From the IMG/VR virus record IMGVR_UViG_3300010388_000286, positions 1 to 21,746 of that record: 21,746 nt of DNA. One strand, 5' to 3'. Below, piece by piece: positions 1-9,536 of this stretch. The position numbers and the translations under genes were made by a program. Origin of the DNA: a virus. Numbering within the stretch: the stretch's first letter is position 1; each line of letters starts with the position of its first letter. Under the pieces are notes generated by a model. That model had not been told where the DNA came from, made no database searches, and worked only from the letters and a program-made list of their open reading frames with translations.

Positions 1-2550
1 ACCAGTAGTTGCAATTGTGTTGAATACGTTTGCAGTAGTAACACCGGTTGATGTTGCAATAGTAACAATACCGGCTGAGCCGTTACTATTAATTGTTAAT
101 GTACTATTTGCGCTAGTTGCTCCAATATTAACACTTGCACCTGCTGCACCTATATTAAATGTTCCAGTAACACTAGTAAAAATATTAGCAATTCCAGTAG
201 TTACATCAGTAGTTAAATTTATAGTTCCTGCAGGAGTGCTAGATAATTTTAATGTATTTCCAGAAACTGCGCCGCCAAGTGTTGTTGTAAGTACAGATGA
301 AGTATTAGTGCCAATAGTAACACCTGTAGTAGTTGAGCCACCGACAGTAATTGATGACGCAGAACCTAATACAATACTTGGTGTTAATACTGCAATATTG
401 TTGATATAATAGTTTAACGAAGCGCCTGCAATATTAATACTGTCGGATAAATTCCAATAACCAGTGTTTGTAGAACCAACAGATCCAATTGCTGACCATA
501 AAATTGTTTTATTTGATGCGCCTAATAATGTTATACCACCGCCGCTAGCAGTAGTATCAGTTGCATTACCAATTACTATAGTTGCACCGGTTGCTGTTCC
601 TGTACCAGTAAGTACAGCACTTAACGTAATTTGAGTTGCGCTGTCAATTGTTAACACAGTTGTACTTGCAGGAAGTGTTACCGATGCGCTTCCTGTAAGA
701 CTTGTTACAGAAGAACCAACAATAATGTTAACGGTACTTGATAAATTTGTAACTACCGCTGATCCAGCTGACACATTCCCAGTTGGAGAAACTGTAGCAA
801 CTGATCCTAGTTCAATATTTTTGTCATCAACTGTTAGTGTTGATGAATTCATAGTTGTAGTAATACCGTTAACTGTTAAATTTCCAGTAATAATAGTATC
901 TGACCCAACATATAATTTTTTAGCAATAGCAGCTCCGCCTGCAACCATTAATGCACCTACTGTGCTTGAGGATGCATCAGTTGTTGAACTAACAGTAGCA
1001 GTAGATGTCACTGTTAACGTGTCACCAACATATAATTTTTTAGCAATAGCAGCTCCGCCTGCGACGGTTAATGCGCCGCCTGTAGTGCTGTTAGTTGCAT
1101 CAGTTGTTGAACTAATAGTTGTAGTAGCGCCAACTGTTAAATCAGTGCCAATATTTACTTTTTTAGCAATAGCAGCACCACCAACAACCATTAATGCACC
1201 TGCTGTACTTGAGGATGCATCAGTTGTTGAACTAACAGTAGCAGTAGATGTTACTGTCAACGTATCACCAATATAAACTTTTTTAGCAATAGCAGCACCG
1301 CCTGCAACAGTTAATGCGCCGCCTGTAGTGCTGTTAGTTGCATCAGTTGTTGAACTAATAGTTGTAGTAGCGCCAACTGTTAAATCAGTGCCAATATTTA
1401 CTTTTTTAGCAATAGCAGCACCACCAACAACCATTAATGCACCTGCTGTACTTGAGGATGCATCAGTTGTTGAACTAACAGTAGCAGTAGATGTTACTGT
1501 CAACGTATCACCAATATAAACTTTTTTAGCAATAGCAGCACCGCCTGCAACAGTTAATGCGCCGCCTGTAGTGCTGTTAGTTGCATCAGTTGTTGAACTA
1601 ATAGTTGTAGTAGCACCAACTGTTAAATCAGTACCAACATATAATTTTTTAGCAATAGCAGCACCACCAACAACTGTTAATGCTCCGCCAGTTGTACTGT
1701 TAGTTGCATCAGTTGTTGAACTAATAGTTGTAGTAGCACCAACTGTTAAATCAGTACCAACATATAATTTTTTAGCAATAGCAGCACCACCTGCAACCAT
1801 TAATGCACCTACTGTGCTTGATGATGCATCAGTTGCAGTTGGTATAGATAACGATCCATAAATTGTAGTTGCAGTAGTTGTACCGCTAGTGCCAAGTACA
1901 GTTGTATTTGAACCTAATCCAATTGCATTAGCACCAATTACAACTTCGTAAGTGTTACTAGTAGCTGACCCAATAGTTCCACTACCTACGTAAATGTTAT
2001 TTGATCCAGTAGTATTTGCAGTAGTGTGTACAGAATCGCCGTATCCTGCTCGATAACCTAATGCAGTATTATTAGTTCCGCTAGTGTTTGATTGTAATGC
2101 AGCAACACCGTAACTAGAATTATAACTTCCATCAACATTATTATACATTGTTGATGTACCAAATGCTGCATTATCACTACCAGTAGTAGTAAATACTAAT
2201 GAGCCGTAACCAAACGCATTATTGTTTACAGCAGTTGATTTTCCTAACGACTGTGAACCAACTGCAGTATTATAATTACCGATTATATTTGCATGTAACG
2301 CATATGGTCCTATTGCAACATTATCATGGCCGTCGGTATTTACATCGAGGGTGTTTGGTCCAACTGCAACATTATAAGTACCGCTTACATTTGATTTAAG
2401 CGATTTCCAACCAACTGCTACGTTTGCTCCAGCAGCTAACGATATATTACCTGCACCTCTACCTACAGTAATACCGTTAATCGTAAGATCTTTAGTAAAA
2501 TAAAGTATTTTATGGGTAGCGTCTTTTAAAGACGGTAGATTTGGTCGCAT
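1..2550 (-). CDS. Fibre/adhesin protein with YadA-like head repeats and GGAAIAK tandem repeats (C-terminus outside window)
   Basis: The minus-strand frame opens at an ATG (2550-2548) and has no stop down to base 1, so at least 850 residues are present and the C-terminus is missing. The ATG shares one base with the TAA stop of the 139-aa gene, suggesting translational coupling. Residues 1-30 form a lead-in ending DLTINGITVG. Residues about 43-170 carry six or so 22-24-residue repeats of the form GxxNxAxGxxAL, the pattern of trimeric YadA-type head repeats. Residues about 240-550 hold eight 40/41-residue units containing GGAAIAKK and YVG. A module with NLTVNG then VDDKNIELG follows, shared with the 2172-aa protein, then a Thr/Ser/Gly-rich beta region. 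The likely role is a trimeric virion fibre or adhesin. No catalytic motif or intramolecular chaperone domain is visible, though one could lie beyond the edge. The structural call is strong; the exact place in the virion is unknown. Confidence 0.85.
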   Translation of the reverse strand, partial: MRPNLPSLKDATHKILYFTKDLTINGITVGRGAGNISLAAGANVAVGWKSLKSNVSGTYNVAVGPNTLDVNTDGHDNVAIGPYALHANIIGNYNTAVGSQSLGKSTAVNNNAFGYGSLVFTTTGSDNAAFGTSTMYNNVDGSYNSSYGVAALQSNTSGTNNTALGYRAGYGDSVHTTANTTGSNNIYVGSGTIGSATSNTYEVVIGANAIGLGSNTTVLGTSGTTTATTIYGSLSIPTATDASSSTVGALMVAGGAAIAKKLYVGTDLTVGATTTISSTTDATNSTTGGALTVVGGAAIAKKLYVGTDLTVGATTTISSTTDATNSTTGGALTVAGGAAIAKKVYIGDTLTVTSTATVSSTTDASSSTAGALMVVGGAAIAKKVNIGTDLTVGATTTISSTTDATNSTTGGALTVAGGAAIAKKVYIGDTLTVTSTATVSSTTDASSSTAGALMVVGGAAIAKKVNIGTDLTVGATTTISSTTDATNSTTGGALTVAGGAAIAKKLYVGDTLTVTSTATVSSTTDASSSTVGALMVAGGAAIAKKLYVGSDTIITGNLTVNGITTTMNSSTLTVDDKNIELGSVATVSPTGNVSAGSAVVTNLSSTVNIIVGSSVTSLTGSASVTLPASTTVLTIDSATQITLSAVLTGTGTATGATIVIGNATDTTASGGGITLLGASNKTILWSAIGSVGSTNTGYWNLSDSINIAGASLNYYINNIAVLTPSIVLGSASSITVGGSTTTGVTIGTNTSSVLTTTLGGAVSGNTLKLSSTPAGTINLTTDVTTGIANIFTSVTGTFNIGAAGASVNIGATSANSTLTINSNGSAGIVTIATSTGVTTANVFNTIATTG
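901..1833 (-). repeat. Eight-unit tandem repeat array (40/41 codons per unit) inside the fibre gene
   Basis: Translated on the minus strand, eight consecutive units start DASSST or DATNST, contain GGAAIAKK, and (except the last, partial unit) end SSTT. Two subtypes are seen: one with TDLTVGATTTI and one with DTLTVTSTATV. From the third unit onward they alternate, giving a dimer period of 81 codons (243 nt). The last unit runs into an NLTVNG/VDDKNIELG module. The repeats probably form a regular beta shaft. Confidence 0.92.
1067..1614. repeat. Perfect 243-nt-period tandem duplication (305 nt identical)
   Basis: Bases 1067-1371 are identical, including synonymous sites, to bases 1310-1614. The first differences appear at 1066/1309 on one side and 1372/1615 on the other. 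The period is 243 nt (81 codons), so the reading frame is kept. Identity at silent positions points to a recent duplication or ongoing homogenisation of the array. Confidence 0.95.
2041..2424 (-). repeat. YadA-like head-repeat segment of the fibre gene
   Basis: This stretch encodes about six degenerate 22-24-residue repeats with the spacing N-x-A-x-G-x-x-[AS]-L, for example NVAVGPNTL, NVAIGPYAL, NTAVGSQSL and NTALGYRAG. The pattern matches left-handed parallel beta-roll head repeats of trimeric adhesins. Repeats are degenerate at DNA level, unlike the downstream array. Confidence 0.75.
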
Positions 2551-2969
2551 TAGTAGTCCATCCCGCGAGCTGTAATTACTACCCCAGATGCTGCAGTTAC
2601 ACTAATCGCTGCATATAATCTGTCATTAGCTTTTAATCTCAATGGATAGTCTTCTGTATAATTTGTAAATGTTGATAAGTTAACTGCTGAAGAAGTACTT
2701 AACGTTTGTGCTGGTAATAATATAGAATCAAGTAATCTTGCAACAGCACCGGTGCCGTCTGATGCAATAAACAAGTAAACTACAGTTGCAGCAATCGTTG
2801 CTCGTGGAATAGCAGTAATTGTAGTAACTAATGACCCTTCTGCACCTGCAGTAAAAATTAATCCTAAGTTAGTTACTGTATCAGATGTAATTCCGCCTGT
2901 TGCAGTTGTTAATACAATGTTTGAATTGTTTACCGTTTGTGCAAACGGTGCTGTAAAAGTTTTTGCCAT
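2550..2969 (-). CDS. Small beta-rich virion protein, 139 aa
   Basis: The complete frame starts at the ATG at 2969, preceded by an AGGA ribosome site, one base after the stop of the 2172-aa gene. Its stop overlaps the start of the next fibre gene (TAATG), so the three genes look translationally coupled. The protein is beta-rich with no signal peptide or membrane segment. Features are an N-terminal MAKTFTAPFAQTV, a central VVYLFIASDG strand and a C-terminal RLKANDRLYAAISV followed by VVITARGMDY. Small phage structural proteins with YLFIS-DG and L-AGDRLY segments are common in tailed phages and usually lie among tail or fibre genes. The 114-aa protein (13664-14008) has a comparable LANGDRLIA segment near its end and may have a similar fold. 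The function is unknown; a fibre-associated cap or joint protein is a guess. Confidence 0.75.
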   Translation of the reverse strand: MAKTFTAPFAQTVNNSNIVLTTATGGITSDTVTNLGLIFTAGAEGSLVTTITAIPRATIAATVVYLFIASDGTGAVARLLDSILLPAQTLSTSSAVNLSTFTNYTEDYPLRLKANDRLYAAISVTAASGVVITARGMDY

Positions 2970-2970
2970 A

Positions 2971-5900
2971 TTATATTCCTGTGTATGCTAATCTGTATGC
3001 GTGTAATTGTGCAAGCGTATCAACTGGAGCACTTACCCATCCGGTGCCAGTTGACGTTAAAATATTCCCAGCTGCTCCAGGAGTAGTTAAACCTGTGCCG
3101 CCGTGTGACGCTGATATTGTGTTAGCCCAAGTCGGAATGCCTCCGCTTACTGAAAGAACAGTTCCGGCTGATCCAATTGCTAATTTTGTTAAAGTAGATG
3201 CGTCACTAGCATACAATATATCACCTGCAGTGTACGCCGAAGTTCCAGTTCCGCCTTTTGATATTGGTACTGCTTTATCTAAGTTATCAGGATTTAATAA
3301 GTATGTTGAATCAAGACCGTCAATTGACCCTGCATCAATAACACCTGATTTAATCAGTACCTGACCGGCACTTAAACTATCACCGGCACCTACTGAAAAT
3401 TGCAAGGTATTAAAACTTGCAACACCTAATGTTGAATAATTTCCAGTTCCGCCTGTCTTATTAACACTATTTATATCAACAATTAACTCACCATATTTAG
3501 CACTAGTCCCAGACCCAACAATTGATAATGCAGGATTAGTAGATTGAATACTAATTACTGCAGTTGACCATGTTGAATCACCTCGTAAAAACGTTTCACT
3601 ATTTGCAGCACCTGCCGACGCTAATCGAGAAGTAGGTAACACACCGGAAACAATGTTTGATGCATCAAGACTAGATGTTGATATTAAACCCCAACTTGTT
3701 TCATTACGACTACTAGTGTTTACAAATCCAATAATGTTAACACGATCGTGTAATACTGAACATGATCCCGAACCTTTCGATGTAATATTCACTGCAGTAA
3801 TAGTTGCGCCATTTATACTTATAATAGCGTCAGTACGGAATGAATGTAATGTAAATGAGTTTGCAGTAACTGACCCTACAAAAAATGTTGATCTATCAGC
3901 AACTCGTACACCGTTATTATAAAATAACGTTGGTCCTGCTAATGTAATTGCATCACCTGATACTAATCCGTGACCATTTACATATAATCGATCATTGTCT
4001 AAGTTAGCTGCATGAATTTTAAGATAATGCGCACCTGTAGAACTACCATTATTAAAACTAACTATATTGTTTAACGAGTAATCATGATGTAATTCAATTA
4101 CATCAGCTGAAATTCGTTTAATATAATATGATATCGATTGCAAACCACCAATTGGAATATTTACAGATGAATCGTATATGACAGGATCACCATTAGCAAA
4201 CCCGTGATTTACAATAGTTATTCGATTTAATGAATAGTCAACACCGCCACCGTTGCTAATTAAATCTGCATTAAACGCATACGCAGTTATTTCTGATAAT
4301 GTAATTGTATGAATACTACTTAAATTATCATTAATGAAATCTGGTGATCCTGCTGATCCAAAGAACGAACTACCTGAAATAAGATTAACATACAATCTAT
4401 TTTCAAAACTAAGTGCAGTAATACTAAACAAGCTACCTGTACCACCTAAGTACATGTTTAACGCAGTTAAAATATCGCCTGTTGTGTATCCCGTACCACC
4501 ACGTATTAAGTCAACTGTAGTTACTAATCCTAACGTAACTGTAATATTTGCATACGCACCTGATCCAGTGCCTGTTGACGAAACTAACGGAACATTAGTG
4601 TAAACACCTGACGTATAACCGCTGCCATTAATAATAGTAGAGTTATTAACTGATGTTAACACTCCATACCGTACTTCAGTTACTTCACCTTGCGAATGGT
4701 TGTTTACTGCAGTTACAATAGATCGAACTGTACCTGTAGTAGTAACTGGTGTTATGAAAGTTAATGTAGCAGATGTAGTTCCGGCAATTGATGTACTTTC
4801 TGGGAATGTTACAGTAAATGTCCTAGGATCAACTGACATATTAACTGCACTAATAACAGAACCTAACGGTAAACCTCCTCCAAACACATAATCGCCTACA
4901 TGAATAGTACCTGTTAAACTAGATTGTGGAATACTACCGGTTGTATTAAGTGACGAGGTTGCTGCATCAATTGTTCCAGTTACTGATGCGCTATATGCTG
5001 CATACGTAGTTGATGCTCCACTATTTGTATACATAAATCGTGTACTAGAAATAACAGTTGGATATGAAGTTCCATTATATTCAACATTAGTTGAAGTAGT
5101 TGCAACTTGAGAAACTGCAGTTAAATCGTGTACTTCATTAGTAGTAACATATACTACGTTATTAAATCGTAATATTGATGCAATCGAACAAATAGTGTAA
5201 GAATAAGTAATGCCAGTTGGTATAACTACATACTGACTTGCAGTTGATGATCTTAAAATATGGTTATCAGTAACCTTTGCTGTTGCACTAACTGATGAAC
5301 AATACACTGCAGTGTTTGTTGTACTTGGTGTTGCATCTCCTGCAATCGTTAACGTATGTAAAGCGTTAGTATCAAAAGATATTGCAAATGTTTCATATGT
5401 ACTAGCAACTAAAATATTAGTCGTATTAGTAACACTACCTTTTAAAATACCAGTTGCCCCTGAGGTTAATTGGACAATAGTTGCTCCGTCAGCTGCAGTA
5501 ATTGGTAAGTTTAAAGTTAACGTTACTGTTTGAAATTCTTCTGAACTTGAGTCACCTGCTAAAAAGTCAATTGCAGGAATGTTGTCAACTGCAGATAACC
5601 TTGACATGTACCCGTATGTTATAACAGACGATACTGCTCGTTGTGTTGGTATTAAATCGCTGTTAAGTTGACCTACTGAGTTCAATTGAACCATTGCGCC
5701 GGGGATCGCGTTTGTACTAACGCTCTTATCAATAAAGTTTCCAAGTCTGTCTTGTAAATAAGACCAAATTGCTAACTGTGTAGTAATATTGTTATCAGAT
5801 GCGCCGCCGACTTCGTTTTCACCTAAACCTGGATCGTTACTAATTGAGTTAATTTGGATATCACTAAACGACAATTTTAATACCGATAACTCACTTACTG

Positions 5901-8900
5901 TAACAGTGTTTTTGAAAACAATGTTACCGGTTCTGTTATATGCAGTAATAAAGTCACCGACTTTAAAGTCACCAAGTTCGTTAGTTCCTGATGAATAAAC
6001 TCGACCAGTTCCTTCTGCAACTTGTTCTGTTGCTACATCAGTTTGTCCTCCGTTTTCAGGTAATGCGTTATAGTCGATACCTGAACCTGAATACTCCCAA
6101 GTGTGACCAGATGAGTTAACAATACTTGGTCTATGGAAGAAAATCTTTTTGCCAGGTAATGAACTAATATTATCTAACGCGCCGCCGATTAATGTCGGAA
6201 CAACAGCAAATGTACCAGTATACAGATCGGATCGATTAACTATTGCGTTAACTGCAACACTAATAAGAGTTGACCCTGCTTTTGTAATAAGAGAAGAACT
6301 TGAGAATAAATTTCGTATTTCTGTACCGTTAACTGGAACTTTATCAATACTAACTATTAATGTATTAGGTGCAGTATATTTGTATACATACGCTCGGTTT
6401 GCACTGCCTGATGTTATACCTTCAATTGCTTGGCCAGCTGTAAATGTAAACGTATTTGAAGTTAATGTAAGAGTTTGATATTTGTTATGAGAATCTGATA
6501 ATGTGCCTACTACCATTTCATAATCATGTTTAACAAACCCATGAATGCCTGTTCCGATTGTATTAATTTTAACTATAATTGCTAACGAGTTATCTTGTGC
6601 TAATTCAAACTGTGTGTCAGATACATAAACAATATAATAATCACTACCTGTAAATAATCCACCAAGTGGAATATTACCGTTACTTGTATATGTTACTGAT
6701 GTACCGTTTGTAAAACCGTGAGGGGTGCTAGTAGTAAACGTGTTTGGTATTGCATCAGCCGACGTAGTAACCGCAGTAGCAGCATCAAATTGTACAGACA
6801 AATAACTTGCAGATTGAACTTTAAAATTAGAAGTTTCATCATTACCATTATAGTTTATATTAATGTATTCAGTTACAAACCCCGCAATCGCAGCTTTATC
6901 TACCACTAGCAAATTATATTGCGATACTAGATTAGTGTTACTTACCCATGATGTGTTTGGAGATATAACTATTGGTTCTAACCCCGAGTTAATTGATGTA
7001 TAAATTTCTTGAATTCTGTCTTTGGCAAAACTAACTGATTCAGTAGATCCGGCTTGACCGTCAATCTGTTGAGTAGCAGTATTACCGGTTGATCTTGTCC
7101 AACTAGAAACATTATCATCATTTGTAATAATAAATTCAATGATATTTTTTAAACGAGTTTGTGCAGCTAACGCTGCAGTCTTTTGGTTAGCCGGTTCAAC
7201 AAATGTTCCAAAGGTGTAATACATTCTAGAAACAACAATAGTTTCTAAATTTCCACCAGTTAATAAATCGTATTGTAATGCATCAACAATGTATCCTACA
7301 TCTCGACTGCACTGGTTACGTTGTACAAGAGTTAAGCTATTCCACAATGTTGAATATGCAGAACTTACATACGATGTAATTTCAGTTTGTAAGAATGATC
7401 TATTTAAGGCAACAAGTCTAGCTGCGTTTGCAAATCCAGGTGCTAAGTTTGTAGGAGTTGGCATAATTGCAGTAGGCAGCGGTGAAATAAGTTTAGTAGT
7501 TGGATCAATAGAGCCGTAAATAATTAAGTTAATAATAATATCCATATTACTACTAACTGATGCAACTGCAACAGGGTCTCCACCGATATTGTTAACTAAA
7601 TAGGTTTTTAAATAATTAAATGCATCTAAAGTAGCAGTTTTTTGAACGCCTAATATCAACGATGCTTGTGCTGAAAAATAAGTAATTGCAGCAGTTCGTG
7701 ATCTAAAATTAGATCCAAACATCATATCGTAGCCTATTGCATCAATAATAAATCCAATATCACGCTGGCATGTTTCTACTTTATACACAAGTTCATTGTT
7801 ATTGCGGATTCGAATTACAAATTGTTCAACTGGTCCATTTGGTCTTAATAAACCAATTGCAGTAAGATTGCTTATGCTTCCAACTGCTCCAACTTTAGCA
7901 ATTACACCTCTGTCATACATGTACGCAACTGGAGAATAACCAGACGATCTTAATGCGTACTTACCAAAGTTAGTAGCCGAGTTAGTAATAGATGCGTATC
8001 CACCACTTTGTGTATAAACACCGTTTAACAAAAAAAGTTGGAAACATGATACTAACTGAACATACGCACCGTTAATTATGCGCCATCCTGTACCGCCAAA
8101 GCTAATCATTGTAAACGCACTAGCAATCATTGATTTACCTTGAACAGGTGCAATACCTTCAGGATCAACTTCAACCTCAACAATGTTTTTTGGTACGTTT
8201 GGTGATGAAACTTTGTTGCCGTCTACTAACGCGCCATTACCGCCTAAGAAGCTAAGTATTGAAACAGTTTGTATATATGGCGATAATGTCATTATTGATT
8301 TTGATGTTGGTAGGTAAGTATACCCAACTCTAGAAGTTGTAGTATCCTCAACATCGTCAAATGCAATTGCATAGTCCCATGTAAACGACGGGACACCTGC
8401 ATTGTTTAATGCATCTCTAAAAGTAAAACCTGTTAAGTAACACCCGTTTCTAACTCTAAAAAAATCAACGTTTGGATTAAGTGGTCGAACAATACATGAT
8501 CTTAAACTATCGCCAGTAATAGTAACATTGTCAGGTATAATTATAGGATTGTCTTCTTTATAATCACCTGGAGCTAAATTAATAGCAATTCGCACATTGT
8601 TAACAACTTTAGCAGATGTATACACCATTGCAGATGCTAATTGACATGCTCTTTTAATAGTTTTAACTGGACTAGACACACCGTTGTTTGCGTCATCGCC
8701 TTTTTCTGCAGATACAAATATTCGATTACCGCCTTGATCGGAATCAATAAAATACATTTTCCCAACTTCGTTAACTGATAGCAGTTGTCCAATATCGCCT
8801 AACCCATCGGGTAATTCTAAATTATAGCTGCTTTCAATATTTGTTGGAGCTTTAATAGTTATAGTATTTGTACCATTTGACGATAATTCTGATAATGTAA

Positions 8901-9489
8901 TACTACCATTATTTTGAACATCTAATGATGTAAATTTACCAGAGCTGGCAGTTGTTGAACCGATTGGCGTATTTTGAATACTGCTAGCAATAAACGGTAC
9001 GTTACTAATCCATGCACCGGTATTAATATCCCATAATAATGTTTTATCACCGTCAGTGCCGCCTTTTAACGTAATGCCACCGGTATTTGCAGTTATATTA
9101 GTTGCGCCAAATATAGAGCCTAACTCGATATTTTTGTCATCAACTGATAGTGTTGTTGAATTAATAGTAGTAGTAACACCATTTACTGTTAAATTTCCAT
9201 ACACTGCAAGGTCATGTTTAATAACAGTTGCCCCGGATGTATTTCCTATGTTAATTGCAGTGGCTGCACCGGCAATGTTTAATGTTTCTGCCGCACCTGC
9301 AAAATTTACAGTAGTTGCAGCATTGTTGATTAAATCAAAACTAGTACTATTAGTTGTTAAAGATGTTTCAATATTTGGACTAGTTGATAAAACAAGATTG
9401 CCTGATCCAGTTGAAGTTGATGTACCTGTGCCGCCAACTTCAACTGCTAGTATTCCACTTTTTAGTAAATTCGAAAGGGTAATTGACAT
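2971..9489 (-). CDS. Giant mosaic virion structural protein with beta-helix domain, 2172 aa
   Basis: The start is the ATG at 9489 with an AAAGGA site 7 nt before it and a late-promoter octamer at 9523-9516. Modules in order: SGGTG-like and VDDKNIELG module (about 15-155); LELPDG linker (225-235); probable right-handed beta-helix (about 256-530) opening with FVSAEKGDDANNG and PVKTIKRA, the usual entry motif of such folds, then PGDY, IIIPDNVTITG and a long stacked-strand tract; two CxRDxGxIxDAxxYD segments (C574, C727); HGF-NG modules (924, 1762); HTWEYSGSGIDYNALPENGG (about 1129-1148), a motif I recall from marine T4-like structural proteins; two GSGYT-type segments (1622-1672); and a C-terminal KGGTGTSAYTAGDILYAS repeat. 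It is likely a large baseplate- or fibre-linked protein. The beta-helix could bind or cleave polysaccharide, but I see no confirmable active site. It is followed one base later by the 139-aa gene. Confidence 0.85.
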   Translation of the reverse strand: MSITLSNLLKSGILAVEVGGTGTSTSTGSGNLVLSTSPNIETSLTTNSTSFDLINNAATTVNFAGAAETLNIAGAATAINIGNTSGATVIKHDLAVYGNLTVNGVTTTINSTTLSVDDKNIELGSIFGATNITANTGGITLKGGTDGDKTLLWDINTGAWISNVPFIASSIQNTPIGSTTASSGKFTSLDVQNNGSITLSELSSNGTNTITIKAPTNIESSYNLELPDGLGDIGQLLSVNEVGKMYFIDSDQGGNRIFVSAEKGDDANNGVSSPVKTIKRACQLASAMVYTSAKVVNNVRIAINLAPGDYKEDNPIIIPDNVTITGDSLRSCIVRPLNPNVDFFRVRNGCYLTGFTFRDALNNAGVPSFTWDYAIAFDDVEDTTTSRVGYTYLPTSKSIMTLSPYIQTVSILSFLGGNGALVDGNKVSSPNVPKNIVEVEVDPEGIAPVQGKSMIASAFTMISFGGTGWRIINGAYVQLVSCFQLFLLNGVYTQSGGYASITNSATNFGKYALRSSGYSPVAYMYDRGVIAKVGAVGSISNLTAIGLLRPNGPVEQFVIRIRNNNELVYKVETCQRDIGFIIDAIGYDMMFGSNFRSRTAAITYFSAQASLILGVQKTATLDAFNYLKTYLVNNIGGDPVAVASVSSNMDIIINLIIYGSIDPTTKLISPLPTAIMPTPTNLAPGFANAARLVALNRSFLQTEITSYVSSAYSTLWNSLTLVQRNQCSRDVGYIVDALQYDLLTGGNLETIVVSRMYYTFGTFVEPANQKTAALAAQTRLKNIIEFIITNDDNVSSWTRSTGNTATQQIDGQAGSTESVSFAKDRIQEIYTSINSGLEPIVISPNTSWVSNTNLVSQYNLLVVDKAAIAGFVTEYININYNGNDETSNFKVQSASYLSVQFDAATAVTTSADAIPNTFTTSTPHGFTNGTSVTYTSNGNIPLGGLFTGSDYYIVYVSDTQFELAQDNSLAIIVKINTIGTGIHGFVKHDYEMVVGTLSDSHNKYQTLTLTSNTFTFTAGQAIEGITSGSANRAYVYKYTAPNTLIVSIDKVPVNGTEIRNLFSSSSLITKAGSTLISVAVNAIVNRSDLYTGTFAVVPTLIGGALDNISSLPGKKIFFHRPSIVNSSGHTWEYSGSGIDYNALPENGGQTDVATEQVAEGTGRVYSSGTNELGDFKVGDFITAYNRTGNIVFKNTVTVSELSVLKLSFSDIQINSISNDPGLGENEVGGASDNNITTQLAIWSYLQDRLGNFIDKSVSTNAIPGAMVQLNSVGQLNSDLIPTQRAVSSVITYGYMSRLSAVDNIPAIDFLAGDSSSEEFQTVTLTLNLPITAADGATIVQLTSGATGILKGSVTNTTNILVASTYETFAISFDTNALHTLTIAGDATPSTTNTAVYCSSVSATAKVTDNHILRSSTASQYVVIPTGITYSYTICSIASILRFNNVVYVTTNEVHDLTAVSQVATTSTNVEYNGTSYPTVISSTRFMYTNSGASTTYAAYSASVTGTIDAATSSLNTTGSIPQSSLTGTIHVGDYVFGGGLPLGSVISAVNMSVDPRTFTVTFPESTSIAGTTSATLTFITPVTTTGTVRSIVTAVNNHSQGEVTEVRYGVLTSVNNSTIINGSGYTSGVYTNVPLVSSTGTGSGAYANITVTLGLVTTVDLIRGGTGYTTGDILTALNMYLGGTGSLFSITALSFENRLYVNLISGSSFFGSAGSPDFINDNLSSIHTITLSEITAYAFNADLISNGGGVDYSLNRITIVNHGFANGDPVIYDSSVNIPIGGLQSISYYIKRISADVIELHHDYSLNNIVSFNNGSSTGAHYLKIHAANLDNDRLYVNGHGLVSGDAITLAGPTLFYNNGVRVADRSTFFVGSVTANSFTLHSFRTDAIISINGATITAVNITSKGSGSCSVLHDRVNIIGFVNTSSRNETSWGLISTSSLDASNIVSGVLPTSRLASAGAANSETFLRGDSTWSTAVISIQSTNPALSIVGSGTSAKYGELIVDINSVNKTGGTGNYSTLGVASFNTLQFSVGAGDSLSAGQVLIKSGVIDAGSIDGLDSTYLLNPDNLDKAVPISKGGTGTSAYTAGDILYASDASTLTKLAIGSAGTVLSVSGGIPTWANTISASHGGTGLTTPGAAGNILTSTGTGWVSAPVDTLAQLHAYRLAYTGI

Positions 9490-9515
9490 TTATAAATCCT
9501 TTATATAATTAAAAG

Positions 9516-9523
9516 TATTTATC
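9516..9523 (-). promoter_or_regulatory. Putative T4-type late promoter (GATAAATA)
   Basis: The minus strand reads GATAAATAC in the 47-nt gap between the 1027-aa and 2172-aa genes. Initiation about six bases downstream (near 9510) would leave a leader of roughly 20 nt holding AAAGGA and then the ATG at 9489. The arrangement of promoter, short leader, ribosome site and start is the most complete of the four copies. It could restart transcription for the distal fibre genes. Confidence 0.65.
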
Positions 9524-9536
9524 AGTAAGCGGGTAG

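Noticed and set aside
901-1833. CRISPR array or diversity-generating element in the repeat-rich region
   Set aside because: The repeats are long, in-frame coding units without unique spacers, and there is no reverse transcriptase or Cas gene in the window. The array is structural coding sequence.
725-1861. Several plus-strand open frames over the repeat array
   Set aside because: They are repetitive shadows of the minus-strand fibre repeats, lack ribosome sites, and are broken by stops while the minus frame is open throughout.
3468-3475. Perfect TATAAATA on the minus strand
   Set aside because: It lies inside the 2172-aa coding frame about 500 nt from the next gene start. In AT-rich DNA one or two such octamers per strand are expected by chance in this length.
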